DNA of 61,087 bases from Myxococcota bacterium (GTDB lineage Bacteria > Myxococcota_A > Polyangia > Polyangiales > Polyangiaceae), in NCBI GenBank assembly GCA_963169915.1, contig CAUJEM010000104.1:1-61087 (forward strand), in the 5' to 3' direction. This document shows positions 47,221 through 56,458 of this stretch, piece by piece; the first letter of the stretch is position 1, and each line of letters opens with the position of its first letter. The notes below the pieces were generated by a model. It saw only the letters and a list, made by a program, of their open reading frames with translations. It had not been told where the DNA came from and did not search any database. The position numbers were made by a program, and so were the translations under genes.

Positions 47221-48444
47221 ATGCCCCGCTCTCGATGGCGCTCGCTGGCATCGGCCTGGGGGTCGTCCATCCTGCTCGGGGTGCCGGTCTTGGCCGCGGC
47301 GTGTGGGGACGAGCCGCGCGCGCCGCCCTTCCAGCTCCCGCGGGAGGACGGCGGCGGCGCTGGGGGCTCGACCGACAGCGGCCCCATCGTGCTCGACGCG
47401 CGCGATGGCCCACCGCCCGTGGACGCGCCGGGGTTCTGCGGCAACGATCTCTTGCCGATCACCATCGAGAAGCCCAACCTCTACTTCGTCATCGATCGCT
47501 CGGGGAGCATGGCCGCGCCGGTGGCTGGCGTCACGCGCTACGCCGCCGTCCGCCAGGCGATCGACAAGACCCTGCTGCGCGTCGGGCACCGGGTGCAGTA
47601 CGGCGCGGCGGTCTACCCACGGCTGAGCAGCGCGCCGGAGCAGGGCTGCGAGCCCGGGCAGGAGGTGTTCCCGACGACCGAGGGCGATCCCCCGAGCTAC
47701 GGGCTGGCCGGCCTGCGGGGGCCGGTGCTCACGCGGCTGCGCGCGAAGCTGGCCAGCATCGCGCCGAGCGGCGGCACACCCACGGCCGCCACCCTGGCCG
47801 AGCTGACGCCGCTGCTCGGCGCGCTGCCGGGGCGCACCTTCGTGGTGCTGGCCACGGACGGCGCGCCGAACTGCAACCCGGCGGCGAGCTGCGACGCCGC
47901 GCACTGCCTGCTCAACGTGGAGGGCTACGTGGACAGCAGCCTCGACTGCACGGATCCGCGCTTCAACTGCTGCGACCCGCGCAACGTGCTGGGCGGCGCG
48001 CAGCAGTGCGTGGACGAGCCGGCTAGCGTGGCCGCCATCACGGCGCTGAAGACCGCGGGGATCCCCACGTACGTCATCGGCCTGCCGGGGACGGAGCTCT
48101 ACGCCGGCGTGCTCGACGCCATGGCGGAGGCGGGGGGCACGGCGCGGCAGGGCGACGTGAAGTACTACCCCACCAGCTCCCAGGCGGAGCTGGAGAGCGC
48201 GCTACGCGCGATCGGGGTGTCGCTCACGGTGAGCTGCACCGTGGAGCTGAAGCAGCCTCCGCCCGATCCGCAGCAGGTCAACGTGTACTTCGATCAGCGC
48301 ACCGTCCCGAGTGATCCGCTCGACGGCTGGAGCTGGGTGAGCGACCGCACGCTCGAGCTGCATGGCGCCGCCTGTGAGGAGCTCAAGAGCGGCGACGTGG
48401 GTCAAGTGCAGGTGGTGGCGGGCTGCCCCACGCAGATCCAGTAG
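47221..48444 (+). CDS. von Willebrand factor A domain lipoprotein
   Basis: The product is 407 residues. It has a signal peptide with lipobox LAAAC (Cys28), an acidic Gly-rich linker, and a vWA domain whose metal site reads DRSGSM (Asp92-Met97), with SGGTPTAATL and LATDGAPNC supplying the remaining MIDAS residues. A Cys-rich insert (CDAAHC, CTDPRFNCCDP) lies inside the domain. Such proteins bind other surface or matrix proteins through the metal. TAGGCT lies 6 nt before the ATG, suggesting a leaderless message. It is divergent from the 1004-residue protein. Confidence 0.8.
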   Translation: MPRSRWRSLASAWGSSILLGVPVLAAACGDEPRAPPFQLPREDGGGAGGSTDSGPIVLDARDGPPPVDAPGFCGNDLLPITIEKPNLYFVIDRSGSMAAPVAGVTRYAAVRQAIDKTLLRVGHRVQYGAAVYPRLSSAPEQGCEPGQEVFPTTEGDPPSYGLAGLRGPVLTRLRAKLASIAPSGGTPTAATLAELTPLLGALPGRTFVVLATDGAPNCNPAASCDAAHCLLNVEGYVDSSLDCTDPRFNCCDPRNVLGGAQQCVDEPASVAAITALKTAGIPTYVIGLPGTELYAGVLDAMAEAGGTARQGDVKYYPTSSQAELESALRAIGVSLTVSCTVELKQPPPDPQQVNVYFDQRTVPSDPLDGWSWVSDRTLELHGAACEELKSGDVGQVQVVAGCPTQIQ

Positions 48445-48551
48445 CCCCGACCGAGGGCACGAGCGGCCGGGGGCCGATGCTCACCCTCACGCCCACCGAG
48501 GGACCCCTGGAGGGACGGTTCCTCTCCCAGGGCGCGCCCGCACGGCGGCGC

Positions 48552-48579
48552 TTGACGTCGAGCAACATCCCGATAGCGT
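48552..48579 (+). promoter_or_regulatory. Candidate promoter
   Basis: TTGACG (48552-48557) and TAGCGT (48574-48579) are spaced by 16 bp and lie 74 bp before the ATG of the following small membrane protein gene. The remaining intergenic sequence (48445-48653) shows nothing else of note. Confidence 0.45.
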
Positions 48580-48653
48580 TCGGTCGACTCGGCGAGCGCG
48601 GCCGAGCCAGCGCGCGAGCGGCAGCGCGAGGAGCGCTCCGGGGAGATCTCGAG

Positions 48654-49136
48654 ATGGACATCGTCACCCTGCTCCAGGTGCTTCTCTTGCTCGTCGTGAT
48701 CGGCTTTCCGCTCACCGTGCTCGTGCTCGTCACGCTCCGGAACAAGCTCCGCCTCCACTTCGTCGTCGTCGACGCGAAGACGAAGGCGCCGCGGCCGGGG
48801 CTCACCGTGTACGGCGTCGCGACGGTCGCGACCACGACGTGGGCCCGCACCCAATCCGGCGACACGGTCTCGATCCAGAACGGCGGGAGCTCCTCGCACA
48901 AGAAGAAGCTCGGCGTGACCGACGAGAACGGCGAGTTCCGCGGCGAGTACCTCTTCGCGGGCTACGGGATGATCACCTTCGACGTGATGAACGAGTACGG
49001 CACGCCCAACCTGCTCTTGTGCCAGCACCTGCGCCTCGAGGGCGCTTCGTCCCCGAAGAAGGTCATCGAGGTCTCGCCGAAGGGGACGATGCAGATCGAC
49101 AACCCGAACGAGCCGGAGCAGGTGCGCTTCGAGTGA
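48654..49136 (+). CDS. Membrane-anchored small protein with beta domain
   Basis: The product is 160 residues. One N-terminal helix (about residues 3-27, LLQVLLLLVVIGFPLTVLVLV) anchors it. The remainder, starting LRLHFVVVDAKTKAPRPGLTV and including DENGEFRGEYLFAGYG, has the look of a carboxypeptidase-regulatory-type beta-sandwich. The ATG at 48654 has GGGGAG about 8 nt upstream; an in-frame start 59 codons earlier adds non-coding-like sequence. Function unknown. Confidence 0.6.
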   Translation: MDIVTLLQVLLLLVVIGFPLTVLVLVTLRNKLRLHFVVVDAKTKAPRPGLTVYGVATVATTTWARTQSGDTVSIQNGGSSSHKKKLGVTDENGEFRGEYLFAGYGMITFDVMNEYGTPNLLLCQHLRLEGASSPKKVIEVSPKGTMQIDNPNEPEQVRFE

Positions 49137-49596
49137 CGGCGGGATCTGGGACGGCGCGCTTCGAGGGACGCGCGCCGAGCAGGCCGCTCGAGCGAGGTTT
49201 GGCGCCCCATCGGGCCGAGAGCGCGCGGCGGCGCGGTGAGCCCCGCGGAGGAACGCGGCGCGCGGCGTTGCTCATGGGCCTCGGCGCGGTGTTCGGCATC
49301 GGTGCTTCTGGCGCGCCTTGCGGGCGGCCTCGCGAGCGTTCTTCTTGGCGCGCGCGGCGGGCTCTGGCGGCGTGGCGGGGGGTGGACGATCGGCGCCGTC
49401 CAGCTCCTCGCGGCGCTCCGAGGCGTGTGTGCCCCGGCGGGGGCGCCTGGGCGGACGTTGCGGCGCAGGGGAGGCTGGTGGTGGCGCTCGCCCGGAACCT
49501 GGAACAGGCTCCCGCGCTGATCGAAGGCGTTGGGAGAGGCTGAGGGGGGCGCCAGGGTCCAGCGCCGAGAGGAGCGAAGTCTCGACGGGCCGCCGG
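49137..49596. other. Intergenic, no assured gene
   Basis: A minus-strand frame is open from about 49590 to a TGA near 49273 and would encode a Pro/Arg-rich stretch ending in a basic helix ([19 protein letters not shown]). It lacks an ATG or a ribosome binding site, so it may be a decayed gene end or chance. No RNA gene or repeat was seen. Confidence 0.3.
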
Positions 49597-50946
49597 CTAC
49601 TTGAGGGCCTTGTACAGCGTCGTCGCGCAGCAGGTGCTCGCGCTCAGGTAGAGGTGCGTGGCGTCAGCGCCGACCAAGCGGACGCTCGCGCTGCCGGCGG
49701 CGATGCGCTGGCTGCCGCCGCCCGAGAGGGGCACGCGGAAGACGCCGCCGAGGTACGAGGAGGTGAAGTACAGGTAGGCGCCATCGACGATCATGGTCGT
49801 CACGCCGTCCATCGAGACGAGCTGCTGCGGGGCTGCGTCGCCCGCCTTGTAACGATAGACGCCGTTGAGCTGACCGGAGGCGGCGTAGCGATTGTAGTAG
49901 AGGGTGTCGCCCACCGCGACCATGGCGATACGGGCCATGGATGCGTAGTCGAGCAGCGGCCCGTCGACGGTGACAGGAGTGCCGCCGCTGAGCGGCACGG
50001 TGCGCAGCGCGTACGCGTTGTTGTCGCGCGTGACCCAGTAGATCGCGTCGGTGGTGACCTCCAGCCCATAGATGGCCCCGTGCGTGCCCTGGTTCTGGGA
50101 GACGAGCTGCTGCTCAGCGCCGCCGCTCGAGGGGCGAGAATAGATGTACCCGCCTGGGTCTCCAGACTGGTAGTCCCCCGACGCCCAATAGAAGGTATCC
50201 CCGACCAGCCTGAGGAACTGAGGCTGGTAGGTCGGCTGGAAGACGACCGTCGGCAGGTCATCCGGCGCCGCCGACCGAGCCTTCTTCAGCACGAGCGAGG
50301 GTGTCCCGCGCTCGGCCCAGTACACGTCCGTGGAGGTCAGCACCAAGGCGCCGGTGCCTTTGGTCCGGAAGGTGGGTGTCTTCCACAGTTCCTTCACGCC
50401 GCTGCCGTTCATGGGATACAGCGTGACGGTGTAGGAGCCATGGGTGTGCGCGAGCGTCGAGTCGTCGAAGGCCCAGGTCAGGTTCTGCTGGTTGTCACTG
50501 CCGTAGGGTTGAGCCGTGTACACCTCAGCCAGCCCGCACGCGCCCTGAGTGCAGGTCGTCCCTAGGGAGCCGCAGTCCCGCCCGCAGGCGCCGCAGTGGT
50601 GATTGTCACTCGCTAGCGTGACCTCACAGCCGTTGGCCGCGTCGCCATCACAGTCGGCCTTGCCCGAATCGCACTGGAGAGGCGCCGCGCCGCCCGCGCC
50701 CGCGCTGCCGCCGCCGCCCGCGCTGCCGCCCGCGCCCGCGCTGCCGCCGCCGCCCGCGCCCGCGCTGCCGCCCGCGCCCGCGCTGCCGCCCGCGCCCGCG
50801 CTGCCGCCCGCGCCCGCGCTGCCGCCGAGACCACCGTCCTCGCGGGTATCGCGTGCCTTCTTGGAGCCGGGGTCGTCCGAGCACGCGACGAGCCAGGTGC
50901 CTACCGAAAACACCGTGCCCGCGAGGAGAGCTAGGGAGCGTTTCAT
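49597..50946 (-). CDS. GSA-tethered lipoprotein with propeller-like repeats
   Basis: The product is 449 residues: lipobox WLVAC, a tether of GGSAGAG units (about 40-85), a small Cys-rich knot (DCDGDAANGCEVTL, HHCGACGRDC, CTQGACG) of the kind common before surface domains in Myxococcota, then about 340 residues with repeated YWA/YWV-type strands (VYWAERGTPSL, FYWASGDYQS, IYWVTRDNNA, LYFTSSYLGG) that suggest a six-blade beta-propeller. ATG at 50946 has GGAGGA 9 nt upstream. It belongs to the same group as the lipoproteins at 2590 and 30642. Confidence 0.75.
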   Translation of the reverse strand: MKRSLALLAGTVFSVGTWLVACSDDPGSKKARDTREDGGLGGSAGAGGSAGAGGSAGAGGSAGAGGGGSAGAGGSAGGGGSAGAGGAAPLQCDSGKADCDGDAANGCEVTLASDNHHCGACGRDCGSLGTTCTQGACGLAEVYTAQPYGSDNQQNLTWAFDDSTLAHTHGSYTVTLYPMNGSGVKELWKTPTFRTKGTGALVLTSTDVYWAERGTPSLVLKKARSAAPDDLPTVVFQPTYQPQFLRLVGDTFYWASGDYQSGDPGGYIYSRPSSGGAEQQLVSQNQGTHGAIYGLEVTTDAIYWVTRDNNAYALRTVPLSGGTPVTVDGPLLDYASMARIAMVAVGDTLYYNRYAASGQLNGVYRYKAGDAAPQQLVSMDGVTTMIVDGAYLYFTSSYLGGVFRVPLSGGGSQRIAAGSASVRLVGADATHLYLSASTCCATTLYKALK

Positions 50947-51735
50947 GACACCATTTCCTCCGGGCAGCGAAGCTAACAGCACAGCGATGGGTCGCCAAGG
51001 ACCCAGCGCTCCCGCGCCCGCCCCCCCGCGAGCGAGCGAGCCGATGCCAGCGGACGCACTCACCAGCGTGGCTCGAGCGCAGCTTCGAGCGGAGCCCCGA
51101 CACGCCTCCCGGTCGGCCGTCCATCGAGCCGACCACCATCGGCGCCGCCTGCGCGGTGGAGTCCCTCCGCTGGCAGCAGCATCGATCGACGCAGCTCGGT
51201 CCTCGCGAGATACGCGGAGCGCGACGCGGGGCGGCGCTGGTTCGAGCAGAGCGATGAAGGCTGACCTGACACGGGCGCGACGCTGGGCCTGCGACCTCGG
51301 CTCCAGCATCGCCCTGGTGCCGACGACCCTCGGGGTCGTGGTCGCTCCTGTCGATGACGCGTGATGCGCGGCGCTGCTCACGCTGGGGAGCGTCACCCGC
51401 GAGGCGGGGCGGCACCTGCAGGACGTGACGCCGTGGCTGAGGGACCACGTCCGCCGCGCCGCGCAGGCGCCGTCCTCGGCGGAGGGGCCTTGGTAGCGCC
51501 GCACGGGCGATCGTCCGGCCGCCCTGCTCGAGGGGCCGCGCGAGGCGGTGCGACGCTGCGGGCGGCGGCCGGCGTCAGCGGAGGCGCGGAGCGCTGCGTG
51601 GCGGAGCCAGGGGCCCCCCGGCCCACTCACCGCCCGGGATCTGGGACGCGCCATAAGGAGGCGGGAAGGGCGGCCATCGGGCCGGCCAGTAGAAATCCTA
51701 CGAAAGGGAACATTTTTCCGGTCATCGCCGGGCGC
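50947..51735. other. Long intergenic region without a clear gene
   Basis: About 790 bp between divergent genes. Frames on both strands are long only because of high GC; none has a good start, family motif or normal composition. A lower-GC patch with GGGAACATTTTTCC lies just before the next gene, at about 51706-51719, and could be part of a promoter. Confidence 0.4.
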
Positions 51736-51759
51736 TGCATGGTAGCGACTTACCATGCA
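51736..51759 (+). promoter_or_regulatory. Perfect dyad spanning the start codon of the 1553-residue lipoprotein gene
   Basis: TGCATGGTA (51736-51744) and its exact inverse TACCATGCA (51751-51759) flank a 6-bp spacer. The second arm contains the ATG start codon at 51755. As DNA it could be a repressor site; as RNA it would form a hairpin that hides the start codon. No Shine-Dalgarno is seen in the loop. Confidence 0.6.
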
Positions 51760-54700
51760 CTTACAGCGACTTCGGCACTTCGTGGGGGCGTCGCTCGCCT
51801 TGGTGGCGGTGAGCTGTGGCGGGGAAGGAGAGAGCCGCGCGCCCGCCCGTGAGCTGGGTGCCTGGGCGGGCGAGTGTGAGCGAGTCCCCTCGCTCCTCGA
51901 GGCCGCCCACGCGTGCCGGCGGGACGATGAGTGCCCCTGCGCCATGGCGTGTGAGCTCGGGCAGTGCGTCTCGCACTGCACGCAGAACAGCGACTGTGGC
52001 GCGGGCACGGTGTGCGACGCGTTCGGGCGCTGCGTGCTGCCCGCGCAGGCGAACCGGCCGATCCGTCCCGGTGATGTCGCCAGGGGTCAGAGCCCCGCGA
52101 GCCCGACGCCCCAGCCCTCGTCCTCCGCGGCGCCGCCGGCGCCCGAGCCCCCGGTGCCGCTGCAGAGCGGCGCGCCGGCGCTCGATCGAGACTCGCTCGA
52201 GCTGCTCACCGCAGACGCCGTCGCGTCGTTTCGCGTGGCGGCGCAGGGCGGCCGAGTGGAGCGTGGCCGCGTCTCCGCCGCCGAGGGGCTCGAGCTCGAC
52301 TGCGACGGCAGCGGCGCGTTCGTGCGCGAGTGCGTGCTCGAGGCGCTCGAGCCCGACGCCGCGCCGCGCGAGATCCGCGTCCGGGCGGAGGGAGCCTGGC
52401 CGGACGACGATCAGCGCCTGAAGGTGACGGTCTTCACCGGCACCGCGACGCGTGAGGTCGGCGTCGTCAAGAAGGGAGCGCCCGCAGCGGGAGCGCGACC
52501 GCGCGACGGCGTGTATGAGGGGACGGCGTGGCTGGTCGGCGCGGGCCTCAGCGCGCGCACGACGGAAGACACGCTGCCGCCGGAGCTGGCGCGGCTGAAG
52601 CTGTCGGTGCAGGCGCGCGTCTTCGCTAGGCCCGACGGCTCCTACACGGTGGAGCTCGACGAGCCGCGGCGGGCCGTCTTCCCGAGCGGCGCGGTGGGGA
52701 CGCTCGCGCTCACCAACAGCGCGACCGCCTGGCAGCTGACGGTGCCGAGCCGCCAGTACCTCGGAGACGATCGGGACGCGCCCGACGCGGCGGCGCTCGA
52801 CGTCCACGCCACCGAGACGATGAGCGACGCCACCTTCCGCAACGGCGTGCTGCTGGGAGACTTGGTCGTTCATTTCGAAGGCGTGACCACGCCCGAGTAC
52901 GCGCCCTTCGCGCGCTGGCGCCTCAGCCTGTCGCGCAGCGGGCCGCTGAGCGAGGGCGCCGTCGCCCCGGCGGTTCAGGAGCGCCCCGTGGCGGCGGTCG
53001 CCACGCGCGCCACCACGCCGCTGCCCGAGGAGGCCGGGCTCGCCATGATCCCGGGCTACGGCCTGCTCTTGCCGCTCGAGCAGGCCGTCGCCGCCTGGTG
53101 CACGCCAGCGGCGGCTCCCGCCGCCGTCACGGGGCTCTCGAGCGTGGTCGATCCGCGAGGGGATCTGCAGTGCGGGCTGGGCGGGACGACGCAGCGAGCG
53201 TTCTCCACCTCGCTCGGCACGCTGCTCGATCGCGGGGACTACCTCGACGGCTGCGTGCGCGCCTTCGACCCCCAGAGCCTGAGCTGGGGTGACGTCACGG
53301 CGGCGGCGCCCTGTGCCAACCGGGCGCGCGCCATCGCCACCATCGCCACGGCCCTCGGCACGGACCGCGAGCGCGCGCTCGGCACGACCGCCAGCCCCGA
53401 TCTCCCGAGGAGCCGCCTGGGCAGCCGCGCGCTGCAGCTCTGGCTCGGGGCGCAGTCTATCACCGGCAGCGATCCCGCACGCCTGGCCGCCCTGGGGCCG
53501 CTGCTGCCGAGCGGCTCGGAGGTGGACAAGCTGCGGTACTACGCCGAGTACGATCACGGCTTCGACGCCCTGCGACGCAGCGTCGCCGCGTGGGACCCCG
53601 TCTTGCACCCGCGCGTCGGGGTCGGGCTGGCCGCGATGGCGCCGCAAGCGCTCCAGCAGCCGGACTACCGTGACGGCTTCCCCGGGACCACCTACTCCGG
53701 GTCGGGCGGCGAGCAGGCCGTCGGGCTCCCGGTGAACATGCTGGCGGCGCTGACCAGCCAGCTCGGGGGCGTGTCCGCGCTCGTGGACGCGCTCGCCAAC
53801 CAGCGGATCACCTCGCGCGACGCGCAGCGCTTCGGCGTGGAGATCGCCAACTTCATGCCGCGCAGCGTGGTGCTCTTCGCGATGGCGCAGGGGCTGCGGG
53901 ACGCCGCGCGCAGCCAGGGGGCCGAGCCGTGGGAAAATAGCTGGCTGGCGGTGCGCGCGAAGTACGGCGCGGCGCTCGCCAAGCTGAGCGACGACCTCCA
54001 CGCGCTCGAGTCCAACAAGAACCCGCTCGGGATCGAGGACGGAGACTTGCCCCTGTACCGCCTCGGGGAGCAGCAAGGGCCGAGCAGCCGCTTCTCGGCG
54101 GTCTCCGACTCCCTGCTCGGTCGCGAGGACTCCTCGGATCCCGCCATCGCCCCCGTGCTCATCGACCGGGCGCAGGACGCCGAGCTGCTCGCCCGCGGCT
54201 CGCTGTCCTCGGTGCTGGCGCGTGACTACGAGAGCGAGCTCCAGGGCGCGGCCGTCTCCCGGAACCTCGAGGCGGTGTCGCGCTACTACGGCGAGCAGGT
54301 CTCCAGCCTGTGCGGGCTGGAGCTCAGCTCGCTGGACGTGCTGGCTCACGCCGACGAGATCGACGCCAACACCTGCTTCATCGCGCCGGAGTGCCTGCCC
54401 TCACCGGCCGTCGCGGCGGCGCGCAGCTCGGCCATCCAGACGGCGCACCAGGTGTGCCTCTACGCCAAGTACCGGAGCGTCCTGGGCGACGCCATCACGA
54501 CCTTCGACGCCGCCCTCGATCGGAAGATCGACGCCATCGAGGGGCAGTTCCAGCTCGCGCAGCCGCTGCCTGCCTTGCCGGCGGACATCGTCGCGGGGCT
54601 CTCGGCTTCGAAGCAGCCGGACGGCGGGCTGCGGGTGCCCGCGACCATCGACCCCAGCAACATCTTGGAGGCGCGCACCCTGTGCGACTCCGCGCGGGAC

Positions 54701-56416
54701 GCTAGCCTCGCGGCGCGTCCGGCGCAGCTCCCCGGCACCTGCGCGACCAGCGACGACTGCCCCGTGTCGATGGTGTGCGACGCCGTCTCGGGGGGCTGCA
54801 CCACGCCGAGTGAGCTGCCGGAGTCCTGCTTCCAGGGCAGCCTCGGCAGGCAGCTGCTCGCGCTGCGCGCGGCGGCCATCGAGGTCGAGGCGGCCGTGGA
54901 CGAGTTCAGTGAGTATGGTGATCGCTACGCTGCGGCAGCGCGGAGCTGCGCCTTGCTGGAGAAGAGCGCGGAGAAGGCCGCGGAGCTCAACCGGGGCCTC
55001 GACCGGACCATGAAGCGGCTCGAGGCGGCGAAGCTGACGATGGACATCATCGAGAAGACGGCGTCGGTGGTGCGAGAGATCGCGGGCACGGCCGCGACCG
55101 ACCCGGTGAAGGCCGCCTCCCTCGGCGTCCAGGTGGCCGCGGGCGCGGTGGAGACGGCCGCCTTCGCCATCTCGGCTGGGCTCCAGGTGAAGATGGACGA
55201 CACCGTGCGTGAGCACGAGCACGCCATCGACGCGCTCGATCGCAACACCGAGGTGGCGGTCTGCTTCAACGAGGCGGGCATGGAGCTCATCGGCGCGAAG
55301 GCCGCGCAGAAGCGCGTGGAGCGCAACCAAGCGGAGATCCGCGGGCTCTTGTACGAGTTTGCGTCCATGCAAGGGAGCGTGAGCGCGGCGCTGAGCGAGG
55401 GCAAGGCCTCGCTGGTGAACGAGCAGGCGCGGGCCGTGCTGCCGGCCAACGCCGACTACTGGCTCGACGCCAACGTGGATCTGTTCGAGCAGCGGCTGCG
55501 GCGCGCGCGCCGCGCGCTCTATCTCGCCATCCTGGGCGTAGAGTACGAGTTTCAGCTCACCAGCGCCGAGCGGGCGAACGTGCTCGCGGCGCGCAACAGC
55601 GCCGAGCTGGAGGCCATCTTGAGTCGAGTGCGCGACAGCGTGCGGCGGGGCGCGCCCTACGGCGGCGGCAACCCCACGGAGCTGCGCAGCGTGCTCAGCC
55701 TCCGCAAGAACGTCCTGCAGCTCGCCGATCGGCGCACCACCGCCGCGGGGTGGCACCAGCTCGCCGACACGGAGCGCTTCCAGTTCCTGCTCGTCTCGCC
55801 CGAGTTCGCCGTCTACGACAAGGACGGCTCGTACCTGGGGCAGGAGATCCCGTTCTCCCTCGCGCCGCTCGGGGCCGCGGGGCTGGCGGACGCCTCCGGC
55901 ATCCCCCTGTTCAGCGGCCTGTCGTGTGCGGAGCGGCTGTGGTCGGTCAACGCGGTGGTCGTCGGCAAGGAGCTGATGGTGGGGACGGACAGCAGCATGA
56001 CGTCGCTCCAGGTGCGCAAGCGCAACACCTTCGAGAGCGGGTGGTGCTCGAGCCAGCACGGTCAGGAGCCGCAGCTCGCGAGCACGCGACCGGGCGTCAA
56101 CCTGTTCGTGGATCCGCTGAGCGCGGCGTCGTGGGGTGAGGACTCCACGCTCGCCTCGCTCACCAGCAGCGGGCAGACCAAGGCGTTCTCCTACGCCACC
56201 GTCCAAGCGCGCGCGAACGTGGATCAGGCCACCCTGGAGTCGGACGGCTACACGGATGGAGCCTCGGTCGCGCTCGCGGGCCGCGGCGCCTTCGGCGAGT
56301 ACACGCTGTTCATCCCGCGCACCTCGCTGGCGACGAACGGCGGGGCGGGGCTCGCGCTGGAGAACGTCGAGGACATCCTCATTCGCCTCGACTACGTCGC
56401 TGCCGAGCGGCAGTAG
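51755..56416 (+). CDS. Very large lipoprotein with coiled-coil region, function unknown
   Basis: The product is 1553 residues. It has a signal peptide with lipobox LVAVSC, a Cys-rich N-terminal module (CRRDDECPCAMACELGQC, CTQNSDC), a Pro/Ser linker, then a long mixed region. A second small Cys module (CATSDDCPVSMVC) lies near residue 1000. Residues about 1045-1240 are strongly helical: coiled coil around a hydrophobic segment (VKAASLGVQVAAGAVETAAFAISAG). The last 300 residues are beta-rich. I do not recognise the family. It is followed 42 bp later by another lipoprotein gene and both may be made together. Confidence 0.7.
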   Translation: MHLQRLRHFVGASLALVAVSCGGEGESRAPARELGAWAGECERVPSLLEAAHACRRDDECPCAMACELGQCVSHCTQNSDCGAGTVCDAFGRCVLPAQANRPIRPGDVARGQSPASPTPQPSSSAAPPAPEPPVPLQSGAPALDRDSLELLTADAVASFRVAAQGGRVERGRVSAAEGLELDCDGSGAFVRECVLEALEPDAAPREIRVRAEGAWPDDDQRLKVTVFTGTATREVGVVKKGAPAAGARPRDGVYEGTAWLVGAGLSARTTEDTLPPELARLKLSVQARVFARPDGSYTVELDEPRRAVFPSGAVGTLALTNSATAWQLTVPSRQYLGDDRDAPDAAALDVHATETMSDATFRNGVLLGDLVVHFEGVTTPEYAPFARWRLSLSRSGPLSEGAVAPAVQERPVAAVATRATTPLPEEAGLAMIPGYGLLLPLEQAVAAWCTPAAAPAAVTGLSSVVDPRGDLQCGLGGTTQRAFSTSLGTLLDRGDYLDGCVRAFDPQSLSWGDVTAAAPCANRARAIATIATALGTDRERALGTTASPDLPRSRLGSRALQLWLGAQSITGSDPARLAALGPLLPSGSEVDKLRYYAEYDHGFDALRRSVAAWDPVLHPRVGVGLAAMAPQALQQPDYRDGFPGTTYSGSGGEQAVGLPVNMLAALTSQLGGVSALVDALANQRITSRDAQRFGVEIANFMPRSVVLFAMAQGLRDAARSQGAEPWENSWLAVRAKYGAALAKLSDDLHALESNKNPLGIEDGDLPLYRLGEQQGPSSRFSAVSDSLLGREDSSDPAIAPVLIDRAQDAELLARGSLSSVLARDYESELQGAAVSRNLEAVSRYYGEQVSSLCGLELSSLDVLAHADEIDANTCFIAPECLPSPAVAAARSSAIQTAHQVCLYAKYRSVLGDAITTFDAALDRKIDAIEGQFQLAQPLPALPADIVAGLSASKQPDGGLRVPATIDPSNILEARTLCDSARDASLAARPAQLPGTCATSDDCPVSMVCDAVSGGCTTPSELPESCFQGSLGRQLLALRAAAIEVEAAVDEFSEYGDRYAAAARSCALLEKSAEKAAELNRGLDRTMKRLEAAKLTMDIIEKTASVVREIAGTAATDPVKAASLGVQVAAGAVETAAFAISAGLQVKMDDTVREHEHAIDALDRNTEVAVCFNEAGMELIGAKAAQKRVERNQAEIRGLLYEFASMQGSVSAALSEGKASLVNEQARAVLPANADYWLDANVDLFEQRLRRARRALYLAILGVEYEFQLTSAERANVLAARNSAELEAILSRVRDSVRRGAPYGGGNPTELRSVLSLRKNVLQLADRRTTAAGWHQLADTERFQFLLVSPEFAVYDKDGSYLGQEIPFSLAPLGAAGLADASGIPLFSGLSCAERLWSVNAVVVGKELMVGTDSSMTSLQVRKRNTFESGWCSSQHGQEPQLASTRPGVNLFVDPLSAASWGEDSTLASLTSSGQTKAFSYATVQARANVDQATLESDGYTDGASVALAGRGAFGEYTLFIPRTSLATNGGAGLALENVEDILIRLDYVAAERQ

Positions 56417-56458
56417 CTGGCCCCACGCGGTGCAGCGGTTCGTCACTTTGGAGTGTCC

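Noticed and set aside
50947..51735. Protein genes in the long gap before the giant lipoprotein
   Set aside because: Open frames on both strands have atypical composition and no start signals or motifs. They look like GC-driven chance frames.
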